Assembly: GCA_937876865.1 (NCBI GenBank)
Contig: CALEFF010000088.1
Span: forward strand, 1 to 40,786
Reading direction: 5' to 3'
Origin: an uncultured Bacteroidales bacterium
GTDB taxonomy: Bacteria > Bacteroidota > Bacteroidia > Bacteroidales > P3
DNA length: 40,786 bases
A program made the position numbers and the translations under genes. Below, one piece after another: positions 1 to 8,978 of this stretch; positions within the stretch are counted from its first letter, which is position 1; each line of letters starts with the position of its first letter. The notes under the pieces were generated by a model, which saw only the letters and a program-made list of their open reading frames with translations, was not told the origin of the DNA and did no database searches.

Positions 1-136
1 TATCTATCGCTTTGTTAAACTCAGCCTGTGTTATATATCTATCATTAACTTTTACTATGCCAGTTTTTTCCTTTACGAACGAACAGCCTGAAAGTAAAAT
101 TACAGATAATGCGGCACAAGTTAAAAATTTCTTCAT
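1..136 (-). CDS. N-terminal fragment of a lipoprotein, possibly a SurA/PpiC-type foldase
   Basis: This is the first 45 codons of a minus-strand gene that runs off the left edge. It begins MKKFLTCAALSVILLSGCSF, a signal peptide with a lipobox (LSGC), so the product should be a lipoprotein anchored at Cys18. The segment after it (IVKVNDRYITQAEFNKAID) resembles the opening of SurA/PrsA-type foldases, where a 'vNg..It..ef..al' motif starts the chaperone domain; this is inference from a short stretch. The start is well supported: AGAGGAG lies 7 bases upstream of the ATG. Such a strong Shine-Dalgarno is out of keeping with the A-rich leaders of the other genes here, so the gene may be foreign or the contig may be joined near this point. 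Function is not certain. Confidence 0.6.
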   Translation of the reverse strand, partial: MKKFLTCAALSVILLSGCSFVKEKTGIVKVNDRYITQAEFNKAID

Positions 137-398
137 TTATATACTCCTCTATTTTTTTATTTAAAACTTATTTAATTCTCAGCTAAATAAGTATTAACAC
201 CCTTTTTTATATCATAAAACAAACTTGATAAAATGTTAAATATTTCTTCAAAACTTAAATATTCGATATTATTTATCCAAAATTTACAGTATAATAATTG
301 TTTGTATTTGGAATTTTATAGCAAATTCAACATTTACATTTAGATAAATAAAGATTGGTAATGAATCATAAAACGATATTCAGGAAGAAGGGGAGATA

Positions 399-467
399 GT
401 GACAAGTGACGAGCTACGAGTGGTCAATATTCCCCATTTACCGCCTCGTCATCCGTTACTTTGTGAC
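399..467. repeat. GTGAC-rich imperfect inverted repeat
   Basis: GTGAC occurs at 399-403 and 406-410 and is followed by GAG. TGACGAG (407-413) is exactly complementary to CTCGTCA (445-451), and the outer GTGACAA (399-405) pairs with TTGTGAC (461-467) with one mismatch. The arms enclose about 31 bases. The segment is richer in G+C than its surroundings. It could be a degenerate intergenic repeat of the small GTGAC/TGACGAG kind, or a weak hairpin; I see no second copy in the window. Confidence 0.4.
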
Positions 468-540
468 AAAATCAGCAGAAATATACCGTTCTTTTATAAC
501 ATTTTCCACAATTTACACCGTCATTTTACAACAAAAGTAG

Positions 541-548
541 TATATTTG
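541..548 (+). promoter_or_regulatory. Probable -7 element of the 601 gene
   Basis: TATATTTG matches the Bacteroidota -7 consensus TAnnTTTG and lies 52 bases before the ATG at 601. No clean -33 TTTG is visible at the right distance, so only half of the promoter is supported. Confidence 0.5.
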
Positions 549-600
549 CACCCGATTAAAAGTGAAAAAATAATTAATTACTTACAAAAAACAATTAAAA

Positions 601-2865
601 ATGAAAAGAACATTATTAGCGTTGGCATTGATGTTAGCTTCAACAGGCTTGTTCGCACAAGTAGGAATGAGAATGAATGAGCAACAAATGCCAGAAAAAA
701 CTGTCAAAAATAATATAGAAAGACAGTTGATTAAGGGCAAAAAAAATGTGAATCTATCAACAAAAGATGGAGAAAGAGAAGTTTTATGTGATTTCTCTAA
801 TCCAGATGATTACACATTTGGAACAAATGCAGCTCACACAGTTGCAGGTTATGGTTGGAATCTTCAACCTGATACAAATAGTCTGCTTGGTTTAGCAGGG
901 GACTACCTTAACGGATGGTTGTTGCTTGATACAGAAGGTTGGTGGATTTTTGATTCACGTAGAGGTTATGAAAATGCAACTTGGGATAATGGTTTTGCAT
1001 ATCTTGACCTTTTAACTATTCATAACAATAACATGCACACAGGTGTTATGGATGCTTATGTTCAATTCAATAACCCGATTGCAGCTCATGGAACAAGAGG
1101 TGTTGATATTTTCATTAACCAAGCTTTTCAAAGATTTAACGTAGAACGTTATTTCATAGAATGGAGTAACGATCCTTCATTCACAACTTACGATTCGTTA
1201 GAATTTAACGTAAGAGGTTTGGAAATAAACTCTAACGAAGCATTCCAAGGAGTGAAAAAATTAACTCTTCCAAATAATACTCCAAATGCAAATGCAATAG
1301 GAGCAACAGAAGATCAATTAACTTATGTTAGATTGAGATTTACTTCTCCTGCAAATAGTCAAGGTCAACCTCACGCTTATTTCTGGTTTGTTGATGATGT
1401 TACTTATGCAGAGTCTCCAGAACATAGAGTGGAAATTATGAAAAATACATACATAATGGGAGGTTATCACACAATTCCTGAAGTGTTGGTACCTGATACA
1501 GTTTGGTATGTTGTAGAAGTTGAAAACACTGGTGCAACAGACTATTTTGATGCAGTACTTGACAATGGAGTATATTCAGTTGAAATTGCTCAAGAAGAAG
1601 GACAAGAAGATGTTTATACACTTGTTGCTTCAAATCTTTCAGAAGCAGATACATTACAAAATACTACACAAACAATTGTAGAAAGCGAAGATGGTGCTGA
1701 CGTAGTTTATGCAGCAAGAAGAAACGTTGCTATGGAAGCAGCAAGCAATACGCTATTCTCCGGTACTCCAGGAACATACGCTGTTTTGTCTTCAATTTCA
1801 GCATCAGAAATGGATGCTCCAATAGCATTAGATGATACACTTTATTATAATGTTGTTGGTCCAGATGCAGACTTAAATGGTTCTTATCGTTGGGCAAAAG
1901 ACCGTAACGTTCTTATTGAAAGTTGGGGTAATTGGACTTATGGATTTGTACAAGAAGGTGGATTTACTTATTTGACAGACGAAGCTGCATGGAATAGAGC
2001 AGGATATGAAGTTTGTGTTCCTTTCACTGCTACTCGAACAACTACTGACTTATATATTAACGGTATTGAAGTAGTTCCTGCATTAGATTCTTGTATGCCT
2101 GGTGTGCAAATTATAGGAAAATTAAGACAATTGAATCCAGAAATGACATCTTTAGATGATTGTGTAATTGAAGTTATGGATGCTTGGGATACTCCTGTTG
2201 AATCAGAAGTTTATGAATTACAAGCAACAGACTTAAATAATGGATTATGTACAGACGAAGAATACTTAGACGTTATTTATTCAGATCAATTTAAATCAAT
2301 CTATCTTCCTTTCAGAAATAGTGTTGAATTAATACCAAATGAAACATATTTTGCTTGTTATAGAATGGTTTCTAACGGTAGATTTATGATTGCTGCTGAC
2401 GATCCAGATATTGGAACATTTGGACCTGGTACAGATTACGTAAACACTTCTTTAATCGTGTTTACTCCTGGTTTACCTGCATCAGCAAGTTATGCTTGGG
2501 GAGGTCGTTTCTATATGTCAGATTATTGCGATGGAAAAACTCCACTTATCCACATGGTTGTAGGAGATGCTTCTACTCGTTCATTATCTGAAGAAATAGC
2601 AGTTGCTACTTCATTGAACGCTTATCCTAACCCTGCTACTGACAATGCTACAATATCTTACTCTTTGAAAAAAGCAGGTAATGTTAGCATCGTTATCACT
2701 GACTTAATGGGTAGAGTAGTTATGAATATGGAAGAAGGAAATCAAAATGCAGGTGTTAATTACACTGTAAACGTTAACACTGCAAACTTGGCTAACGGAA
2801 CATATTTCTATACTTTAAACGTTAATGGTGAAAAACAAACAAAGAAATTTGTTGTTAGTAAGTAA
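601..2865 (+). CDS. Secreted protein of unknown function with T9SS type A sorting domain
   Basis: The product has 754 residues. It opens with a clear signal peptide (MKRTLLALALMLASTGLFAQ) and ends in a type A T9SS sorting domain at about 672-754. That domain has the usual order: LNAYPNPATDN, a beta-rich core with ITDLMGRVV, then NLANGTYFYTLNVNG and a Lys-rich end (KKFVVSK). It should be exported by Sec, passed through the outer membrane by T9SS and attached to the surface or released. The body (about 60-670) is rich in Asn, Asp, Tyr and Trp and looks like beta-sandwich modules, but I recognise no catalytic motif or named family. The gene stands alone: its own -7 element is upstream and a strong terminator follows (2888-2922). 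The start is fixed by the signal peptide. Confidence 0.85.
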   Translation: MKRTLLALALMLASTGLFAQVGMRMNEQQMPEKTVKNNIERQLIKGKKNVNLSTKDGEREVLCDFSNPDDYTFGTNAAHTVAGYGWNLQPDTNSLLGLAGDYLNGWLLLDTEGWWIFDSRRGYENATWDNGFAYLDLLTIHNNNMHTGVMDAYVQFNNPIAAHGTRGVDIFINQAFQRFNVERYFIEWSNDPSFTTYDSLEFNVRGLEINSNEAFQGVKKLTLPNNTPNANAIGATEDQLTYVRLRFTSPANSQGQPHAYFWFVDDVTYAESPEHRVEIMKNTYIMGGYHTIPEVLVPDTVWYVVEVENTGATDYFDAVLDNGVYSVEIAQEEGQEDVYTLVASNLSEADTLQNTTQTIVESEDGADVVYAARRNVAMEAASNTLFSGTPGTYAVLSSISASEMDAPIALDDTLYYNVVGPDADLNGSYRWAKDRNVLIESWGNWTYGFVQEGGFTYLTDEAAWNRAGYEVCVPFTATRTTTDLYINGIEVVPALDSCMPGVQIIGKLRQLNPEMTSLDDCVIEVMDAWDTPVESEVYELQATDLNNGLCTDEEYLDVIYSDQFKSIYLPFRNSVELIPNETYFACYRMVSNGRFMIAADDPDIGTFGPGTDYVNTSLIVFTPGLPASASYAWGGRFYMSDYCDGKTPLIHMVVGDASTRSLSEEIAVATSLNAYPNPATDNATISYSLKKAGNVSIVITDLMGRVVMNMEEGNQNAGVNYTVNVNTANLANGTYFYTLNVNGEKQTKKFVVSK

Positions 2866-2887
2866 GAATTTTAAAAAATAATATTCT

Positions 2888-2922
2888 AAGGAGCAGTTCT
2901 TAAAGAATTGCTCCTTTTTTTT
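2888..2922 (+). terminator. Rho-independent terminator of the 601 gene
   Basis: AAGGAGCAGTTCT pairs with AGAATTGCTCCTT (one G-U pair) around a five-base loop and is followed by a run of eight T. It starts 22 bases after the stop codon of the T9SS cargo gene. Confidence 0.9.
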
Positions 2923-2932
2923 GTCTTTCAAT

Positions 2933-2963
2933 TTTGTGAAAATCTATTTTTGTCGTATTTTTG
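2933..2963 (+). promoter_or_regulatory. Bacteroidota-type promoter of the M6 protease genes
   Basis: TTTG (2933-2936) and TATTTTTG (2956-2963) are 19 bases apart, an exact fit to the -33/-7 consensus of the main Bacteroidota sigma factor. It sits just after the preceding terminator and 36 bases before the ATG at 2999. Confidence 0.75.
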
Positions 2964-2998
2964 CCAACCTAAAAATTAAGTGTAAATACAATGAAAAA

Positions 2999-5950
2999 AT
3001 GAAAAAAAACTTTGATTTTGTAAAATATTTCTTTGCTTTTCTAATATTTTTCTTTGTTTCTTCTCAGCTAATGGCTATTCCTGCTGATACTACTATGAAA
3101 AGCAAAAGACAATCTGATAATAGATTGTTGGATTTTTATCTAATAGGAGATGAGTTTGTTAATTTTGCTCGCTCTATTGATAATTACACCCTATTATTGA
3201 ATGAAAATGGAGATTATTGCTATGCTTATCTTAATGAAAATGGAGATTTGGTGGCCTCTTCTTATTTAGCGTCAAATCCGAATCAAAGAACAAAAACGGA
3301 GCAGGAGTTTTTGCTAACAATAAATAAGTGTTTAACCTTTTCTAAAACTCAAATAATAGAAAAAAGACAGCCTTTTCAAAAAATTGAATCTAATTATCCT
3401 ACGGTTGGAGAGAATAATTTGTTGATTATTTTAGTTTCTTTTGCAGATAGGGCGTTTACTTATACAAGGGAAGATTTTGATTCTTTGGCTTCTCAACCGG
3501 GATATAGCCGTAATGGAGCAACCGGGAGTGTGAAAGATTATTATTATGATGTTTCTTTTGGGCAATTGGAGTTGAATCCTACGGTTGTAGGTCCTTATAC
3601 TTTGTCGCAACCTATGGCTTATTATGGTGCGACAGGTCCTTCTTTCTCTGATGTGAATCCAAAGGAGATGGTTTCGGAAGCATGTGCGTTAGCAGATAAC
3701 GAAATAGATTTTTCTCAATTTGATATGAATAATGATGGAATAGTAGATGCTGTTCACGTTATTTTTGCAGGAGCAGGAGAGGCTTCAACAGGAGAAACAG
3801 ATGCTATTTGGCCTCATCGTTGGAATTTTTATCCATCTGATTCATTTAATATAACCTTTGATGGAGTTAGTTTAAAGGATTATTCTTGTTCGGCAGAGAA
3901 AATGGGGGCGGGAATGGATGGAATAGGAACTATTTGCCATGAATTTGGACATGTTTTAGGCCTTCCCGATTTGTATGATACTGATTACGCTGGTTCGGGT
4001 GGACAAGCAACGGCAATAAATACTTGGAGTATTATGGCTTCTGGAAGTTACAATAATTATAGTAATACACCTGCATCTTTCACGGCTTATGAAAAATATC
4101 GTTTGAATTGGTTAGAATTAGATACATTAGAGGTTGCAGGAGAATATGTTTTGCCACCGTTGATGGATAGCAATAAGGCCTATATTATTACTTCTCCTTA
4201 TGAAGATGAATTTTTTGTTTTTGAAAACAGAAATCAATCTTCTTGGGATACATACGTGCCTAATAGTGGAGGATTGATATTTCACGTTAAGCAAGAGGGT
4301 GATTACAATATAAATTGTGACCCTAATTATCAAAAATATGACATTGAGGAAGCGGATAGAAACGATGATGACAATACACTTGCAACAGATGTCTTTCCAT
4401 CTGCTCAATACAATAATTTTTTTGCGGATTATTCTCAACCAAATAGCATTTTGTGGAATGGAGAGAGCCTTAATAAACCAATAACTCGTATTACAAGAGA
4501 CACAAGTGATAATTGCATTCGTTTTCGCTTTATGATACCAGATTCTTCTGCAATAGTAGAGACTATTCATGAGAGTATAAAACTTTCAAATATTTCTTAT
4601 CAAGTAAAAGGCATAGAGGTTTATGAAGGAATCTATAACTATACTTTCAAAGGCTTTGCATTAGATACCTTACAAGACTTTACTACTGAACAGTTTTTTG
4701 AAGCAGACGGGTTTAATGCAGATAGTTTTTCAACAGTTTTAACTAATCTTCTTTACGCTAAGACTTATTATTATAGAAGTGCTTATATTTCAGACTATGA
4801 CACCGTTTACGGACAAATAAAAACCTTTACAACAGTTGATGGACAGCCAATTTTGAAAACAAATTCAGCAACAAATATTGATTTAACTTCAATGACAGTA
4901 GGTGGAGGAGTGTTAGTTGAGGGCGATTTCCCTATTTTAGAGTATGGAATATGCTATTCAACAACATCAAACCCTGATACAACAACAAATGTTATTAGTT
5001 TTGTTGGAGAATGCGAAACTTTTACAACTCAAATAACAGGTCTTGAACAAGCAACAAAGTATTATTTCAGGACTTATGCAATAACAGCCCTTGGAATAAA
5101 GTACGCACCTCAAAAATCTGCTACAACTGATTTTATACCTATTGAAAATAATGTGATAACAGGAGGTGCAACACTTTGCGAAGGTTCGGATTTTGGAATG
5201 ATTCTTGGAAGTCAGCCACAAGCAGGACAAGGTAATTTTACATATCAATGGCAAAGAAAAGAGGAAGGGCGTTCATGGGAAGATATTGAAGAAAATGGAA
5301 ATGCAAAAGATTACATTGTAGGTACACTTACTTCTTCAACTTCTTTTAGACGAGTTGTTTTTTCTCTTGCAATTAGAAATGAAAGCAATGTTGTAGAGAT
5401 GAAAGTTTTGAAGTCTAAGGGAGGAAAGATAGAAGGTAAGACAGAATGGATTAGTAGCGAGGAAGATACTTTGACTTTAAAATCTTTTAAAGGAGAAATT
5501 CTTTCTTGGCAAGAAGCAAATCAAGATTTTAATTGGCATACTATTTCAGACTCTCAGCAAGATACTAATTTAGTATATAATCCAAGTCTTTTAGATACAG
5601 TTTATTTAAGAGCGGTTGTTCAATTAAATGAATGTCCAATTGCATATTCAGATACATTGAAGATAAATGTTATTCAAGACGTATCGTTAGAAGAAATTGA
5701 AAATGGAGAAATGTATTTTGTCTATCCAAATCCAAGCAAGGGTCAATCAATTCTAAATAACTCAACTCAACAAAGCCTATTTTTAACTATTTTTGACTCT
5801 AATGCAAGAGAAATTATTAGTTTTTCTTCTTCTGATAGTCAAATAAATCTTCCTATACAAGGATTACAAAGTGGTATTTATTTTTTGAGAATAGAAAATA
5901 AACAAGACAAAAAACAAGTTAAAGAGATAAAGATAATTTTAATGAATTAA
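2999..5950 (+). CDS. M6 family metalloprotease with T9SS sorting domain (copy 1)
   Basis: This is a 983-residue secreted zinc protease of the immune-inhibitor-A (M6) family. The ATG at 2999 is chosen because a signal peptide follows at once (MKKNFDFVKYFFAFLIFFFV); an in-frame TTG further up would place charged residues before it. The zinc site is intact: HEFGHVLGLPD at about 314-324, with two His and Asp324 as expected ligands and Glu315 as catalytic base. An Asp/Asn-rich calcium-type loop (DMNNDGIVD) precedes it and a WSIMASGSY turn follows. After the catalytic domain come fibronectin/Ig-like modules (about 520-890, including GNFTYQWQ) and a type A sorting domain at about 905-983 (YPNPSKG ... 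GLQSGIYFLRIE). The next gene is a full-length paralogue. A likely role is extracellular protein degradation. Confidence 0.92.
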   Translation: MKKNFDFVKYFFAFLIFFFVSSQLMAIPADTTMKSKRQSDNRLLDFYLIGDEFVNFARSIDNYTLLLNENGDYCYAYLNENGDLVASSYLASNPNQRTKTEQEFLLTINKCLTFSKTQIIEKRQPFQKIESNYPTVGENNLLIILVSFADRAFTYTREDFDSLASQPGYSRNGATGSVKDYYYDVSFGQLELNPTVVGPYTLSQPMAYYGATGPSFSDVNPKEMVSEACALADNEIDFSQFDMNNDGIVDAVHVIFAGAGEASTGETDAIWPHRWNFYPSDSFNITFDGVSLKDYSCSAEKMGAGMDGIGTICHEFGHVLGLPDLYDTDYAGSGGQATAINTWSIMASGSYNNYSNTPASFTAYEKYRLNWLELDTLEVAGEYVLPPLMDSNKAYIITSPYEDEFFVFENRNQSSWDTYVPNSGGLIFHVKQEGDYNINCDPNYQKYDIEEADRNDDDNTLATDVFPSAQYNNFFADYSQPNSILWNGESLNKPITRITRDTSDNCIRFRFMIPDSSAIVETIHESIKLSNISYQVKGIEVYEGIYNYTFKGFALDTLQDFTTEQFFEADGFNADSFSTVLTNLLYAKTYYYRSAYISDYDTVYGQIKTFTTVDGQPILKTNSATNIDLTSMTVGGGVLVEGDFPILEYGICYSTTSNPDTTTNVISFVGECETFTTQITGLEQATKYYFRTYAITALGIKYAPQKSATTDFIPIENNVITGGATLCEGSDFGMILGSQPQAGQGNFTYQWQRKEEGRSWEDIEENGNAKDYIVGTLTSSTSFRRVVFSLAIRNESNVVEMKVLKSKGGKIEGKTEWISSEEDTLTLKSFKGEILSWQEANQDFNWHTISDSQQDTNLVYNPSLLDTVYLRAVVQLNECPIAYSDTLKINVIQDVSLEEIENGEMYFVYPNPSKGQSILNNSTQQSLFLTIFDSNAREIISFSSSDSQINLPIQGLQSGIYFLRIENKQDKKQVKEIKIILMN

Positions 5951-5974
5951 CATAAAAAACGAATAAAAAGAAAA

Positions 5975-8974
5975 ATGAGAAAAAGATTATTAAAAAGTAT
6001 GATGCTACTTGTGTTGATGACAATTATCAGCATAGGAGCGTTTGCAATTCCAGCAAACAAGCAAGCAGTTACTATTCGACAACCAAATGGCAAAACTTTG
6101 ACGTTTGTTCTTGGTGGTGATGAATACGTAAATTGGGCAACAACCTTAGATCAATACACTTTGGTAAGAAATAGCGAAGGAATATTTACATACGGGGTGT
6201 TAGATGAAAATGGAGACTTAGTTGCATCTAAGTATATCGCCTCAAATGCCAACGAACGTACTGCTGAGGAAATAGCATTCTTATCAACACTACCAGTTAA
6301 TTTGTTTTATTCTAATTCTCAAATAGAATTGAAAAAACAAAATGCACCTGCATCTCGTCCTGCAAATAGTGATGCAAAATATCCTTCAATAGGAACAGTG
6401 AAATTGTTGGTTATACTTGTTGGATTTAGCGATTTACCATTCACATACACAAATCAAAACTTTGTAGATCTTGTAAGTGCAGACAATTACAATGGAACAG
6501 GTTCTGTAAAAGATTATTATAGAGATAATTCTGATGGACAATTTATTATGGATATTGATGTTGCTGGTCCATATACTTTACCTAATTCAATGGCTTATTA
6601 TGGTGGCAACAATTCTTATGGAAGTGATCAAAATATGGATTACTTTGTTCGTCACGCAATAGATGCAGCAAATCCAGATGTGGATTTTTCTGATTACGAT
6701 AATGATGATGACAATAGAGTTGATGCAATTCACATAATATTTGCAGGAACACCCGAAAGTTCAACAGGAGTAGATAACGAAATATGGCCACATAGAAGTA
6801 ATGTAAGTCCTAATATTGTAAAAGATAATGTAAGATTTGGCCCTTATTCTTGTTCAGCAGAAAAGAGAAACTCTGTTGCTATGGACGGAATAGGAACAAT
6901 TTGTCACGAATTTGGTCACGTATTAGGTTTTCCTGACTTTTATGATACAGACTATACCGGTTCAGGTGGACAAGCCTATGTGCCTGGAGATTGGGATTTG
7001 ATGTCATCCGGTTCTTATCTTAATAACTCAGCAACACCAGCAGGATTAACAGGAATAGAACGTCAAATTGCAAATTGGGCACAACCAATTATTTTGACAA
7101 CAACATCAGAAAACCTATATTTACCAGCAATTAATGATTCAGCAGTGTTCTATAAAATAGACTTAGGCAACAATAATGAATTTTTAATGTTGGAACACAG
7201 AAGAAAAACAAGATGGGACGCACATATTCCAGGAGAAGGAATGTTGATTTATCACGCACAACAAAACAGAATAGACAATTGGTTAGAGAATGGACAAAAC
7301 AACATAAACGTTTCGCCAAATAATAGAGGTTGGTACATAGTTCCAGCAACAGGAAATGATGCTCACACTGAAACATCAAATGCACCATTCCCAGGAGCCT
7401 CAGGAAATTCAAACTTTACAAATCTTACAACTCCTGCAAATACGCTTATGAATGGTACACCTGCTAACAAACCAATCACAAGTATTCAATATCAAAACGA
7501 TTCTGTAATTACATTTAACTTTATGTCTGATCTTCCAGCGGTAAGCACAGGAGCAGTAACTTCTTCTTCTATTACCTCAATTTCAGCGACTGTTTCAGGT
7601 ACAATTCTCTACTATGGCGATTCTACAATTAGTGAAAGAGGAGCAGTTTGGAGCATTAGCCAACAAGCATTGAGAGACTTAAATCAAGATAGCATAACAA
7701 CAAACCTATCAAGTTCAATAGATGAAACCTTTACTGTTGAATTGACAGGACTTGTACCTTCATCAACAATTTATTATAGAGCATACGCAGAAAGTTCAAC
7801 AGGAACATCTTACGGAGAAGTAAGACAATTTAATACTCCAAGCGGATTAGGAACTCTATTGACACAAGCAGCCTCAAATATTGATTCAGTTCACGCAACC
7901 TTAAAAGGAAAGATAGTTAATTTAGGAGAAGGAGAATTCGTTGAGAAAGGATTTATTGTTTCAACCGATGCAAATGATGATTTAACTCTTGAATCTTCTT
8001 GGATTATACCAGTTGTTGATACAGTAACAACAGGTAATTATGCTATAACACTTGATACTTTAACAGAGGGAATGACATATTACTTTAAAGCATACTTAAC
8101 AACAACATTAGGAACAGTATACGGAACAAAACGTAGCTTTACTACAACATTCCCTGAAATACACAATAATGTAATATCTTCTGATCAAGCATTCTGTTTA
8201 GGAGAAACTCCTCAATTATTAACAGGCTCAGAACCAACGGGAGGAAGAGGTAATTTTACATATCAATGGCAACAAAAAGGTAGAACAGGCTCTTGGGTTA
8301 ATGCAACACAAGAATCAACTAACCAAAACTACCAACCAGAAGCTATAACAGATAGTACATATTACAGAAGAATAGTTATTTCAAATGGAGTAGCAGAACA
8401 TATTTCAAATACAGTGCTTTTGGATGTTAAAATCACAAGAGGTGGTGTGATTTCTGAAAATATAAGTAACGATACAATAGCCTTAGGTGATGCAACAGGT
8501 CAATTAAAATTAAATAATTATAGAGGAACAATCATAGATTGGGAAAGAAGTATAGATAATCAAACTTGGGAATCACTTGGCTTTAATCAAAGAAGTTATC
8601 CTGGTGAAACACCAAACACAGAAGGTACTTACACTTATAGAGTTAAAGTACAATTAGATCAATGCCCTTCTGACTATTCAGCAGAGAAAGCAATCTATGT
8701 AAAAGACTACTCTTCAATCCAAGATGTTGAAGCAATATTTGACTATACTGTGCTTCCAAATCCAACAACAGGTCAAATAACAATCACTTCCGATGAAGCA
8801 CAAGCAGAAAGTCTTACAATAACAAATGTTTTAGGACAAGAAATATTAAAAGAAACTAATTGCAACATAAATGGCAAAACAATAAATCTTGAATCATTTG
8901 AAAGTGGAGTATATTTCTTGAACATAAAACAAGGAGGAAAACAATCAACAAAACAAATAATCTTAAAAAAATAA
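5975..8974 (+). CDS. M6 family metalloprotease with T9SS sorting domain (copy 2)
   Basis: This 999-residue paralogue of the preceding protease has the same domain order. It starts with a signal peptide (MRKRLLKSMMLLVLMTIISI ... GAFA). The zinc motif HEFGHVLGFPD lies at about 311-321, with His311, His315 and Asp321 as ligands and Glu312 as catalyst. The Asp-rich loop before it is DYDNDDDNRVD, and a WDLMSSGSY turn follows. Two fibronectin-like repeats and an Ig-like module (GNFTYQWQQK) follow, then a type A sorting domain at about 920-999 (LPNPTTGQ ... SGVYFLNIKQGG). Only 24 bases separate it from copy 1, with no terminator or clear promoter between, so the two are probably co-transcribed with ridA downstream. 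Tandem duplication explains the pair; sequence drift suggests it is not recent. Confidence 0.92.
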   Translation: MRKRLLKSMMLLVLMTIISIGAFAIPANKQAVTIRQPNGKTLTFVLGGDEYVNWATTLDQYTLVRNSEGIFTYGVLDENGDLVASKYIASNANERTAEEIAFLSTLPVNLFYSNSQIELKKQNAPASRPANSDAKYPSIGTVKLLVILVGFSDLPFTYTNQNFVDLVSADNYNGTGSVKDYYRDNSDGQFIMDIDVAGPYTLPNSMAYYGGNNSYGSDQNMDYFVRHAIDAANPDVDFSDYDNDDDNRVDAIHIIFAGTPESSTGVDNEIWPHRSNVSPNIVKDNVRFGPYSCSAEKRNSVAMDGIGTICHEFGHVLGFPDFYDTDYTGSGGQAYVPGDWDLMSSGSYLNNSATPAGLTGIERQIANWAQPIILTTTSENLYLPAINDSAVFYKIDLGNNNEFLMLEHRRKTRWDAHIPGEGMLIYHAQQNRIDNWLENGQNNINVSPNNRGWYIVPATGNDAHTETSNAPFPGASGNSNFTNLTTPANTLMNGTPANKPITSIQYQNDSVITFNFMSDLPAVSTGAVTSSSITSISATVSGTILYYGDSTISERGAVWSISQQALRDLNQDSITTNLSSSIDETFTVELTGLVPSSTIYYRAYAESSTGTSYGEVRQFNTPSGLGTLLTQAASNIDSVHATLKGKIVNLGEGEFVEKGFIVSTDANDDLTLESSWIIPVVDTVTTGNYAITLDTLTEGMTYYFKAYLTTTLGTVYGTKRSFTTTFPEIHNNVISSDQAFCLGETPQLLTGSEPTGGRGNFTYQWQQKGRTGSWVNATQESTNQNYQPEAITDSTYYRRIVISNGVAEHISNTVLLDVKITRGGVISENISNDTIALGDATGQLKLNNYRGTIIDWERSIDNQTWESLGFNQRSYPGETPNTEGTYTYRVKVQLDQCPSDYSAEKAIYVKDYSSIQDVEAIFDYTVLPNPTTGQITITSDEAQAESLTITNVLGQEILKETNCNINGKTINLESFESGVYFLNIKQGGKQSTKQIILKK

Positions 8975-8978
8975 GGAT

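Larger units (their letters stand above)
137..600. other. 464-base non-coding region with a GTGAC-type repeat
   Basis: No convincing gene is present. The left part (137-360) is AT-rich and should hold the promoter of the minus-strand lipoprotein gene. From about 391 to 470 the base composition rises and short GTGAC/TGACGAG words appear, partly as an imperfect inverted repeat (described separately). The right part holds the leader and the probable -7 element (TATATTTG, 541-548) of the gene starting at 601. An open frame crossing 399-680 has no family resemblance and overlaps the well-supported signal peptide of the next gene, so I do not call it. Confidence 0.6.

Noticed and set aside
399..680. 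Open frame of 93 codons upstream of and overlapping the first T9SS cargo gene
   Set aside because: It has no family resemblance, crosses the GTGAC repeat and a promoter, and overlaps the well-supported signal peptide at 601 in another frame.
2921..2998. N-terminal extension of the first M6 protease from a TTG at 2921
   Set aside because: It would start inside the preceding terminator T-run and before the promoter, and place charged residues ahead of a clear signal peptide. The ATG at 2999 is better.
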